Origin: Rubrobacter sp.
Lineage (GTDB): Bacteria; Actinomycetota; Rubrobacteria; Rubrobacterales; Rubrobacteraceae
NCBI GenBank assembly: GCA_016781775.1
Contig: JADDPR010000302.1
Location: 1 to 9,638 of the forward strand
Direction: 5' to 3'
DNA: 9,638 bases
In this document: piece after piece, positions 1 through 6,010 of the stretch
Position numbering within the stretch: position 1 is the stretch's first letter
Layout: every line of letters begins with the position of its first letter
The notes under the pieces: generated by a model
Database searches by the model: none
The model's input: only the letters and a program-made list of their open reading frames with translations
Told to the model about the DNA's origin: nothing
Made by a program: the position numbers and the translations under genes

Positions 1-54
1 AGCTTATAGTCACCCCGATGACGGAGACCTCGTATCCCTAGCGATCAGCCCTAA

Positions 55-120
55 GCCCCCGAGTGGGTGGCCGGGGCTCTCGGCGCGGTCGTGAGCCAGA
101 TCTACAAGAAGGAGCCGTAG
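55..120 (+). other. Coding-like tail of an upstream gene, possibly broken
   Basis: This short open stretch has no start codon of its own apart from a GTG at 67. It would read PEWVAGALGAVVSQIYKKEP and end at TAG 118-120. Nearly every third codon position is G or C, as in the real genes here. The bases just before it (1-54) are poorer in GC, have stops in two frames, and hold an in-frame stop at 52-54. It could be the 3' end of a gene that lost frame upstream, or chance. A second open frame (2-94, stop TGA 92-94) is less codon-biased. I cannot name the product. Confidence 0.25.
109..114 (+). promoter_or_regulatory. Ribosome binding site fixing a TTG start
   Basis: AAGGAG lies 10 bases before TTG 125. 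In that frame the preceding stop is TGA 92-94, and no ATG or GTG lies between. The TTG is therefore the only reasonable start for the aldehyde dehydrogenase. Confidence 0.7.
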
Positions 121-124
121 GAAT

Positions 125-1561
125 TTGCAGATAAAAGAGACGACCTCCCATCTCATAGGGGGCGAGAAGGTGCCCTCGACGGGCGACGAGGGGATACCGG
201 TAACCAACCCGGCGAACGGGAACCAGATCGGCTCCATCCCCGCCGGCACAGAGCAGGACGTCGCCGTGGCCGTCGCCGCCGCCCGCGAGGCGCTCCCCGC
301 CTGGTCGCGCACGCCCGCCGCCGAGCGGGCCGCGCTCGTCAAGGAGGCCGCGCGCAAGATGCGCGGGCACGCCAGGGAGATCGCGGAGCTCGTCACGCTG
401 GAGATGGGCAAGACGGTAGACGACGCCCTCGGCGGAGTCGAGGCCGGGCTCGGGACGCTGGAGCAGTACGCCGAGCTAGGTCCCCTGCACCGGGGCAAGA
501 GCCTCAACGGCAACTACGACGCGGCCGACATGATGGTGCACGAGCCAATAGGGGTCGCTGCGGTCGTCGTTCCATGGAACGACCCCATAGCCATCGCCTG
601 CGGATACATAGGGGCCGCCCTCGTGACCGGCAACACCGTCGTCTACAAACCCTCGGAGAAGACGCCGCTCTCCGCCGTGTGGCTCGCAACCATGTTCGAC
701 GGTTTGCCCCCGGGTGTGCTGAATCTGCTGCTCGGTGACGAGCGAGCCGGACGGCCCCTCGTCGCCAACGAGGACGTCGACCTCGTGCTCTTCACGGGCT
801 CCGTGCCCGTAGGGCGCGAGATCCTCTCGGTCGCGGGCAGCCAGCTCAAAAAGGCCGTCGTCGAGCTCGGCGGCAAGGACCCGATGATCGTGGACCGTGG
901 CGTGGACCCCGCGTGGGCCGCGGGCGAGGCCGCCACCGGCTGCTTCGCGAACGCCGGCCAGATCTGCACCTCGATAGAGCGCATCTACGTCCACGAAGAA
1001 GTGGCCGAAGAGTTCCTCAAGGAGCTAACCGCTCGCGCCGAAGCCCTGCGCGTCGGCGACGGCTTCGACCCCGACACGCAGATGGGCCCCATAGTCGACG
1101 AGGGCCAGCGCGAGCTTATCCACCGCCACGTAACGGAGGCGGTGGAAGCCGGGGCAACGCTGCTCCACGGCGGCGAGCTCCCCGAGGGGCTGGGCTCCTT
1201 CTACCCACCCACGGTGCTGACGGGCGTACGCACGGGCATGTCGGTGATCGACGAGGAGACCTTCGGTCCCGTCGCCGCCGTCGAGGTCGTACGCTCCTTC
1301 GACGAGGCGCTCGAGAAGGCCAACGAGACCGTCTACGGCCTCGCTGCGGCGGTGCTCACCCCCGACGGGGCCAGCGCGCAGAAGGCGTGGCGGGAGCTCA
1401 GGGCCGGGACGGTGAAGATCAACGCGGTCTTCGGCGGCGCCCCCGGCGGGGCCGCCACCCCCAAGAAATCCAGCGGTCTGGGCTTCGGCTACGGTCCCGA
1501 GCTCCTCGACGAGGTCACGGCCACCAAGGTCGTCCACCATGCGGCCCCTCCCCGACCGTAG
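125..1561 (+). CDS. NAD(P)-dependent aldehyde dehydrogenase
   Basis: This 478-residue cytoplasmic enzyme oxidises an aldehyde to the carboxylate using NAD(P)+. The length is normal for the ALDH superfamily. Visible landmarks in order are PWND (150-153, whose Asn stabilises the oxyanion), VVYKPSE with the cofactor lysine at 175, FTGSVPVG of the nucleotide-binding fold, the general base Glu247 in ELGGKDP, the catalytic Cys281 in FANAGQICTS, and EETFGPV (377-383). The VELGGKDPMIV and GQICTSIERIYV stretches resemble succinate-semialdehyde and related aliphatic aldehyde dehydrogenases of actinobacteria, but the substrate cannot be fixed from sequence. Translation starts at TTG 125 behind AAGGAG. 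The last 23 bases overlap the following glycosyltransferase gene, so the two are probably one operon. The family call is secure; the substrate is not. Confidence 0.95.
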   Translation: MQIKETTSHLIGGEKVPSTGDEGIPVTNPANGNQIGSIPAGTEQDVAVAVAAAREALPAWSRTPAAERAALVKEAARKMRGHAREIAELVTLEMGKTVDDALGGVEAGLGTLEQYAELGPLHRGKSLNGNYDAADMMVHEPIGVAAVVVPWNDPIAIACGYIGAALVTGNTVVYKPSEKTPLSAVWLATMFDGLPPGVLNLLLGDERAGRPLVANEDVDLVLFTGSVPVGREILSVAGSQLKKAVVELGGKDPMIVDRGVDPAWAAGEAATGCFANAGQICTSIERIYVHEEVAEEFLKELTARAEALRVGDGFDPDTQMGPIVDEGQRELIHRHVTEAVEAGATLLHGGELPEGLGSFYPPTVLTGVRTGMSVIDEETFGPVAAVEVVRSFDEALEKANETVYGLAAAVLTPDGASAQKAWRELRAGTVKINAVFGGAPGGAATPKKSSGLGFGYGPELLDEVTATKVVHHAAPPRP

Positions 1562-2630
1562 GCTCGTAGAAGACGTAGAGAGGATCGCGGTCCTCAGGGC
1601 CGGCGGGCTGGGAGACTTCGTCTTCACCCTGCCGGCCCTCTGGGCGCTCCGGGCAGCGTACCCCGAGGCGGAGATCACGCTGCTGGGCGGTCCCGCCCAG
1701 GTGGCGCTCCTGAGGGGTAGGGACGAGCCCACCCACCGGGCCATCCTCGTCCCCCCTTCCACGGGCGTCAACGGCCCCGACACGGGCGTCGAGGAGGACG
1801 AGGAGGAACTGGAGCGGTTCTTCGCGCGCATGCGGGAGGAGCGCTTCGACCTCGCGCTCCAGATGCACGGCGGCGGGGGATTCTCGAACCCGTTCGTCGA
1901 AGGTCTCGGGGCGCGGGTTACGGCCGGCACGCGAGCCCCGGGCGCCCCTCCCCTCGACCGCGACGTCCCCTACGTCTACGCCCAGTCCGAGTACCTGCGC
2001 AACCTGGAGGTCGCGGGGCTGGTAGGCGCGGGGGTGACCACGCTGGAGCCGGGCCTTCCGGTGACGAGCGGGGATGTGGCCGAGGCAGACGAGAAGCTCC
2101 CGGAGGACGACCGGCCCCTCGTCGCCCTGCATCCCGGGGCCGGCGACCGGCGGCGGCGGTGGCCGGCCGAGAAGTTCGCCTCCGTGGGGGACGCCCTTGC
2201 CGAAGCCGGGGCCCTGGTTGCCGTCGCCGGGGTCGAGGAGGATCGTGCTTTGATCTCCGGCGTGATCGGAGCCATGCGCCACGAGGCCTTCGACCTCTGC
2301 GGCAAACTCTCTCTGGGGGGCCTGGTCGGGGCCTTCAGCCGCTGCGAGGTCGTGGTCTCCAACGACTCGGGGCCCCTGCACCTGGCGGTGGCGGTGGGGA
2401 CGCCGACCGTCGGCATCTACTGGGGACCGAACCTCGTAAATGCCGGCCCTCCGATGCGCGCCCGGCACCGGCCGGCGCTCTCCTGGATGGACGTCTGCCC
2501 GGTCTGCGGCGCGAGCCTCTTCGGGGACGACTGCGGGCACGTCGAATCGATCGTGGACGGCGTGTCCGTGGAGGAGGTCTCCGCCCACGCCCTGGATCTG
2601 TTGAACGGCTCCCTCACCACGCGTCGCTGA
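1539..2630 (+). CDS. Glycosyltransferase family 9 (heptosyltransferase-like) protein
   Basis: This 363-residue protein has the GT-B layout of family 9. The N-terminal half begins VLRAGGLGDFVFTLPAL, with the glycine loop and Asp26 typical of the family. The nucleotide-sugar half carries HPGAG (from His198), RRWPAEKFA, and SNDSGPLHLA (Asn275-Asp276) leading to GTPTVGIYWGP. In LPS bacteria this family adds heptoses; in an organism that probably lacks LPS it more likely glycosylates another surface polymer, which is an inference. The C-terminus has CPVC (320-323) followed by CGH (Cys332, His334), a possible metal-binding cluster. The ATG at 1539 lies inside the aldehyde dehydrogenase gene with only a weak AAGG in front, so translation may depend on coupling. 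The sugar donor and acceptor are unknown. Confidence 0.88.
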   Translation: MRPLPDRRLVEDVERIAVLRAGGLGDFVFTLPALWALRAAYPEAEITLLGGPAQVALLRGRDEPTHRAILVPPSTGVNGPDTGVEEDEEELERFFARMREERFDLALQMHGGGGFSNPFVEGLGARVTAGTRAPGAPPLDRDVPYVYAQSEYLRNLEVAGLVGAGVTTLEPGLPVTSGDVAEADEKLPEDDRPLVALHPGAGDRRRRWPAEKFASVGDALAEAGALVAVAGVEEDRALISGVIGAMRHEAFDLCGKLSLGGLVGAFSRCEVVVSNDSGPLHLAVAVGTPTVGIYWGPNLVNAGPPMRARHRPALSWMDVCPVCGASLFGDDCGHVESIVDGVSVEEVSAHALDLLNGSLTTRR

Positions 2631-2842
2631 TCTGGCGGAGAGGACGGAGAGGATGTTGTCGTCGGCGTGGTGGACGATCTCATCCTCCGTTACCGGTTAG
2701 TTCATACCGCTCGAGAATTTCCGAGCTTGTATCAGGTTCACCTGCGACGCGGGTTTTCGGCTACTTTCGGTGCTCGCGTATACATCACGGGGCGAGTTGT
2801 GCACGGGTCGACGGGGGCAGCCCGGATACCGGCGGGCCGGCG
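2631..2842 (+). other. Intergenic stretch between glycosyltransferase and permease promoter
   Basis: No convincing gene lies here. It holds a tandem GGAGAGGA repeat (2637-2644 and 2646-2653), a 15-codon open frame starting at ATG 2653 behind that repeat, and a near-palindrome at 2709-2726. A frame open from GTG 2667 to the permease start has only moderate GC at third positions and is read through by the promoter, so I do not call it a gene. Base composition is visibly more AT-rich than in the genes. Confidence 0.6.
2709..2726. repeat. Near-palindrome upstream of the permease promoter
   Basis: GCTCG (2709-2713) and CGAGC (2722-2726) are exact inverted repeats. Inside them GAA and TTC also pair around one central base, leaving one unpaired A. 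It could be a protein-binding site or a weak terminator for the glycosyltransferase operon. There is only a TTGTAT after it, not a clear T-run. Confidence 0.35.
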
Positions 2843-2871
2843 TTGGCAGGTAAGAAGCTTTACCGTAGAAT
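2843..2871 (+). promoter_or_regulatory. Near-consensus sigma-70 promoter for the permease
   Basis: TTGGCA (2843-2848) and TAGAAT (2866-2871) each match the housekeeping consensus at five of six bases and are exactly 17 bases apart. Transcription would start near 2878, giving a leader of about 72 bases before the permease start. Confidence 0.65.
2849..2864. promoter_or_regulatory. Inverted repeat in the promoter spacer, candidate operator
   Basis: GGTAA (2849-2853) and TTACC (2860-2864) are perfect inverted repeats, separated by 6 bases, lying wholly between the -35 and -10 boxes. A bound repressor would block the promoter. No regulator gene adjoins it and I do not recognise the motif. Confidence 0.35.
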
Positions 2872-2950
2872 GCCCGTCACCTGCGGGAGAGTCGGGCAAT
2901 CGAAGGGCGGCCGTGGCGGTCATGCGCGAAGGTCTGGCGATCGGAGTTTA

Positions 2951-4447
2951 ATGGGAATAATGCGCACCAAGTCGATCGAGCAGTCCATCCGCGACACGGA
3001 AGAGCCGGAGTTCCAGCTCAGAAAGGCGCTCGGCCCGATAGACCTCATAGTCTTCGGCATCGGGGTCATCATCGGGACGGGCATCTTCGTCCTGACCGGG
3101 GTCGCGGCGGCGACGTACACCGGCCCGGCCGTCTCGCTCTCGTTCGTGGTCGCCGGGATAGCGTGCGCCCTGGCGGCCCTCTGCTACGCGGAGTTCGCCT
3201 CGACCGTGCCGGTAGCGGGGAGCGCGTACACGTTCTCCTACGCCTCCATCGGCGAGTTTGTCGCCTGGATCATCGGTTGGGACTTGATCCTGGAGTTCAC
3301 CGTCGGCGCGGCCACGGTCTCCGTCGGCTGGTCGGGGTACTTCTCCCAGATCCTCAACAGCTTCTTCGGCATCTCGCTGCCTACTGCCATAACCAGCGCC
3401 GAGGAAGGGATAATCAACCTGCCGGCGGCGATCATCGCGCTGCTTCTTACCGTGATACTGGTCATCGGCATCCGCCTCAGCTCCGGCTTCAACCTCGTGG
3501 TCACGATCATCAAGCTTTCCGTCGTGGTGTTCTTTATCGGGCTCGGGATCTTCTACGTTCAGGCGGATAACCTGACACCGTTCGTGCCGCCCGCGGCCCC
3601 GCCGGAAGGGGGAGGTTCGTTCTTCGAGGCGCCGCTCCTGCAGTCGATCCTGGGCATCGAGCAGACGACGTTCGGGTTCTCGGGAATCATCACGGGGGCC
3701 GCGGTGGTCTTCTTCGCCTACATCGGCTTCGACGTCGTGGCGACGACCGCCGAAGAGGCGCGCAACCCGCGCCGCGACCTCCCGATAGGCATCCTGGGCT
3801 CGCTCGCGGTCTGCACTATCCTGTACATCCTCGTCTCCCAGATTATGACCGGCATCGTCCCTTACACCCAGCTCAACGACCCGGCGCCGATGGCGCTCGC
3901 GTTCTCCTCCATCGGCCTGAACGTCGCGGCCGGGGCGGTTTCGATAGGTGCGATCTGCGGGCTCACCTCGGTGATCATGATCCTCATGCTCGGCCAGAGC
4001 CGGGTCGCCTTCGCGATGAGCCGGGACAACCTCCTCCCCCGCTACTTCGCCCGCTCCCACCCGCGCTTCCGGACCCCCTATCGCATCACCATCCTGACGG
4101 GCATCGTCGTCTCGGTGATGGCCGCCTTCTTCCCGCTGACGGCCCTGGCGAACCTGGTTAGCATCGGGACACTCTTCGCCTTCGTCCTCGTCGCGGCCGG
4201 GGTGATGATCCTGCGCCGCACCCGGCCGGAGCTCCCACGGTCCTTCAGGACCCCGTTCGTCCCGGTGGTGCCGATTCTGGCCATCCTGATCTGCCTGTAC
4301 CTCATGCTGAGCCTGACGGGGGGCACCTGGATCCGGTTCGTCGTGTGGATGCTCCTCGGGGTGATCATCTACTTCGCCTACAGCGTCCGGGCGAGCCGCC
4401 TCGCCCGCGGCTTGTCGGCCGAAGAGGCCGCGCGTGAGATGAGGTAG
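2951..4447 (+). CDS. APC-family amino-acid permease (cationic amino-acid transporter type)
   Basis: This 498-residue inner-membrane protein has about twelve hydrophobic helices. Helix 1 carries the substrate-binding glycine motif GIGVIIGTGIF (36-46). Helix 6 and the following loop carry FFAYIGFDVVATTAEEARNP (254-273) and RRDLPIGI, the signature of the CAT/YfnA branch of the APC superfamily, which imports amino acids by proton symport. The frame is open much further upstream, but similarity to the family begins only at KALGPIDLIVFGIG. ATG 2951 follows GGAG (2943-2946) at a short 4-base spacing. ATG 2960 is an alternative giving 495 residues. It has its own promoter and a leader of about 72 bases. 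A broken stress-protein gene follows directly, and some permeases of this branch carry such a domain at their C-terminus. The exact amino acid is unknown. Confidence 0.93.
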   Translation: MGIMRTKSIEQSIRDTEEPEFQLRKALGPIDLIVFGIGVIIGTGIFVLTGVAAATYTGPAVSLSFVVAGIACALAALCYAEFASTVPVAGSAYTFSYASIGEFVAWIIGWDLILEFTVGAATVSVGWSGYFSQILNSFFGISLPTAITSAEEGIINLPAAIIALLLTVILVIGIRLSSGFNLVVTIIKLSVVVFFIGLGIFYVQADNLTPFVPPAAPPEGGGSFFEAPLLQSILGIEQTTFGFSGIITGAAVVFFAYIGFDVVATTAEEARNPRRDLPIGILGSLAVCTILYILVSQIMTGIVPYTQLNDPAPMALAFSSIGLNVAAGAVSIGAICGLTSVIMILMLGQSRVAFAMSRDNLLPRYFARSHPRFRTPYRITILTGIVVSVMAAFFPLTALANLVSIGTLFAFVLVAAGVMILRRTRPELPRSFRTPFVPVVPILAILICLYLMLSLTGGTWIRFVVWMLLGVIIYFAYSVRASRLARGLSAEEAAREMR

Positions 4448-4455
4448 AGGGCCGG

Positions 4456-4745
4456 GTCCCCGACGGGGAACTGCTCGCCACCGACGGCTCCCCGGACCCG
4501 GCGCTCGGCGGGCAACTGGGGAGGATCGAGGAAGAGGGCAGGGGATCGTCGCGGGTGATCACCTCAGGCTGAGCCATACGGCCGACGATCGCGACGCCCG
4601 CGCCGAGGAGGTCGGCGCGGGCGTCGCGATCGTCGGCGGCCGGGACTTGAGGGGCTTGAGGCTCGCCGTCCTCGGCAGCCCCTCGGGGAACGTCGTCCGC
4701 CGCACCCCGTGCCGGGTCTTCGTCGTGCGCAGGGTGGCCGGCTAA
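4456..4745 (+). pseudogene. Remnant of a universal stress protein (USP) gene
   Basis: Two coding-like pieces lie in different frames. The first (about 4456-4572) reads GELLATDGSPDPAL, like the ATP-binding start of USP domains, and ends at TGA 4570-4572. The second, one frame over, runs to TAA 4743-4745 and reads AEEVGAGVAIVGGRDLRG, then LAVLGSPSGNVV and CRVFVVRR, which is the C-terminal half of a USP. The family's G-x2-G-x9-G-S motif is present, but its second Gly is Asp. Third positions are almost all G or C in each piece. Together they give about 95 residues against the usual 140, so the middle is missing, and no start codon precedes the second frame. A 26-bp inverted repeat sits at the junction. 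The stop overlaps the end of nagA on the other strand. Confidence 0.6.
4581..4637. terminator. Perfect 26-bp inverted repeat, likely bidirectional terminator
   Basis: Bases 4581-4606 are the exact reverse complement of 4612-4637, with a 5-base GGAGG loop. The arms are about 80% G+C and would form a very stable hairpin in RNA from either strand. It lies between the converging permease and nagA genes, where a terminator for both is expected. There is no T-run on either side, so it would act as a U-less hairpin. The right arm is also coding sequence of the stress-protein remnant (EVGAGVAIVG). Confidence 0.6.
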
Positions 4746-5887
4746 CCGAAGACCTTCGCCCCCCCCTTGTACACGGCGGCAACGGCGAGGTTGTCGGGGC
4801 CGAGAACGGCGACGTCGGCGTCGTAGCCGGGCGCGAGCCGGCCCTTGCGCGCCCCCTCCCCGACGAACCGCGCAGGGGTCGCGGCAGTCATCCGCGCGGC
4901 CTCGGGGATCGTGCAGTCCGTGAAGGTGAGGATGTTCCTGAACGCCTCGTCCATCGTCAGGATGCTCCCCGCTATGGTCCCGTCACTCAAGGTGGGCACG
5001 CCCTCCGCCGCGTCGAGGTAGGTCCGGCGGGAGGCCAAGGGGTACTCGCCGGGCCCCATGCCCGTCGCGGCTATGGCGTCGGTGGTGAGGTAGAGGCGGT
5101 CGGGGCCAAGCATGCGCAAGGCGAGGGCGACGGTCTGGGGGTGAACGTGGCGGCCGTCGGCGATGAGGCCCGAGATCGCGCGCGGATGGGCGAACGCAGC
5201 GCCAGGGAGACCCGGCTCCCGATGGTGCAGGGGGCTCATCGCGTTGAACAAATGCGTGACGCCGGCGACGCGCCGGTCGAACGACCCGTAGGCTAGCCCG
5301 AAGTGCGCGTTCGAGTGGCCCGCCGAGACCGCGACGCCGCGCCTCACCGCCTCCTCCGCGAGCTCCGCCGCCCCTTTGAGCTCCGGGGCGAGGGTCAGCA
5401 TGCGTACCGGCCCGAGGTCCAGAAGCTCGTTCAGGAGGCCCGCGTCCGGCGGCGAGAGGAACTCCTCGGGGTGGGCGCCCTTCTTCTCCGCGTTGATAAA
5501 CGGACCCTCGAGGTGGAGGCCGAGAGGCTCGGCCCCCGGCTGGGCTTCGCTCATCGCTTCGGCGAGGGCGGGGATCACCTTTCGGTAGAGCCCGACGGGG
5601 GAGGAGATCACGGTCGGAAGGTAGCTCGTCGTCCCGGTGGCGACGAGCCTCTCGGAGAGCTCGCCGAGGCGCCCCGGGTCGGTTACGACGTCCATTCCGA
5701 AGGAGCCGTTTACCTGCAGGTCTACGAAGCCCGGCAGGACGAAGTACTCCGGGTACTCGTGGACCTCGTCGGCCTCGAGCGCCTCGCGACCCACCCCGGC
5801 CACGCGGCCCCCTTCGAGGAGGACCGTCCCCTCCTCCCAGACCTCGTAGTCCGTGACGATCCGGCCCCGGAGCGCGACGGTCCTCAA
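4742..5887 (-). CDS. nagA: N-acetylglucosamine-6-phosphate deacetylase
   Basis: This 381-residue cytoplasmic metalloenzyme removes acetate from N-acetylglucosamine 6-phosphate, giving glucosamine 6-phosphate for glycolysis or cell-wall recycling. It is an amidohydrolase-superfamily barrel of normal length. Visible residues are PGFVDLQVNG (Gln58, Asn60, as in the E. coli single-metal type rather than HxH), HLEGPF with metal ligand Glu127, KGAH (136-139), SAGHSNA with His191, THLFNAMSPLHHREPG with His212, and the catalytic Asp270 in TTDAIAATG. The start is TTG 5887, with GGGAGAG at 5902-5896, 8 bases before it. It lies behind the MFS gene on the same strand but is separated by a hairpin and a probable promoter, so it is likely its own unit. 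Its end overlaps the stress-protein remnant by three bases on the opposite strand. Confidence 0.95.
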   Translation of the reverse strand: MRTVALRGRIVTDYEVWEEGTVLLEGGRVAGVGREALEADEVHEYPEYFVLPGFVDLQVNGSFGMDVVTDPGRLGELSERLVATGTTSYLPTVISSPVGLYRKVIPALAEAMSEAQPGAEPLGLHLEGPFINAEKKGAHPEEFLSPPDAGLLNELLDLGPVRMLTLAPELKGAAELAEEAVRRGVAVSAGHSNAHFGLAYGSFDRRVAGVTHLFNAMSPLHHREPGLPGAAFAHPRAISGLIADGRHVHPQTVALALRMLGPDRLYLTTDAIAATGMGPGEYPLASRRTYLDAAEGVPTLSDGTIAGSILTMDEAFRNILTFTDCTIPEAARMTAATPARFVGEGARKGRLAPGYDADVAVLGPDNLAVAAVYKGGAKVFG

Positions 5888-5895
5888 GGGTGCGT

Positions 5896-5902
5896 CTCTC
5901 CC
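5896..5902 (-). promoter_or_regulatory. Ribosome binding site fixing the nagA TTG start
   Basis: GGGAGAG on the minus strand stands 8 bases before TTG 5887. Family similarity begins within a few residues of this start (RTVALRGRIVTD), and no nearer ATG fits. Confidence 0.7.
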
Positions 5903-5965
5903 ATCGGACGGCTACACGCCGGCCGCGAAACCGTGGATCTCTCCTTCTCCTCGGGCTCTCGCATC

Positions 5966-5989
5966 GGATGCATTCTATCGAAAGCATCC
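5966..5989 (-). promoter_or_regulatory. Probable nagA -10 box inside an inverted repeat
   Basis: On the minus strand TAGAAT (5977-5972) matches the -10 consensus at five of six bases, about 85 bases before the nagA start. It is flanked by perfect 6-base inverted repeats, GGATGC at 5966-5971 and GCATCC at 5984-5989. A third partial copy (GCATC at 5961-5965) makes a second small palindrome. No good -35 box is present, which fits an activator-dependent or operator-controlled promoter. The sites do not match the actinobacterial DasR box I know. Confidence 0.4.
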
Positions 5990-6001
5990 CGCTGCCGGGA
6001 T
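5986..6001 (-). terminator. Hairpin after the MFS gene
   Basis: ATCCCG and CGGGAT pair perfectly around a 4-base loop, beginning 10 bases beyond the MFS stop. The minus strand continues GCTTTCG, a very short T-run, so termination is likely weak or U-less. The hairpin overlaps the upstream side of the nagA promoter region. Confidence 0.5.
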
Positions 6002-6010
6002 CGTGCGGCC

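Noticed and set aside
913..1569. A 218-codon frame inside the aldehyde dehydrogenase gene
   Set aside because: It is a shifted frame of the well-conserved enzyme, Arg-rich and with no domain.
2649..2687. Terminator for the glycosyltransferase operon from GAGGATG and CATCCTC
   Set aside because: The arms are only 7 bases with a 25-base loop and no T-run follows.
2159..2950. A much earlier start for the permease, in the same open frame
   Set aside because: The upstream part is out-of-frame translation of the glycosyltransferase gene followed by non-coding sequence. Family similarity begins after 2951.
2878..2950. Glycine riboswitch in the permease leader
   Set aside because: GGGAGAG and GCGCGAAGG recall conserved glycine-aptamer pieces, but the closing stem and the expected order and spacing of conserved bases are missing, and the leader is too short for a usual aptamer.
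2667..2951. A 94-codon frame from GTG 2667 whose TAA overlaps the permease ATG
   Set aside because: The TAATG overlap looks like coupling, but third positions are only moderately GC, the composition differs from all neighbours, and the permease promoter lies inside it.
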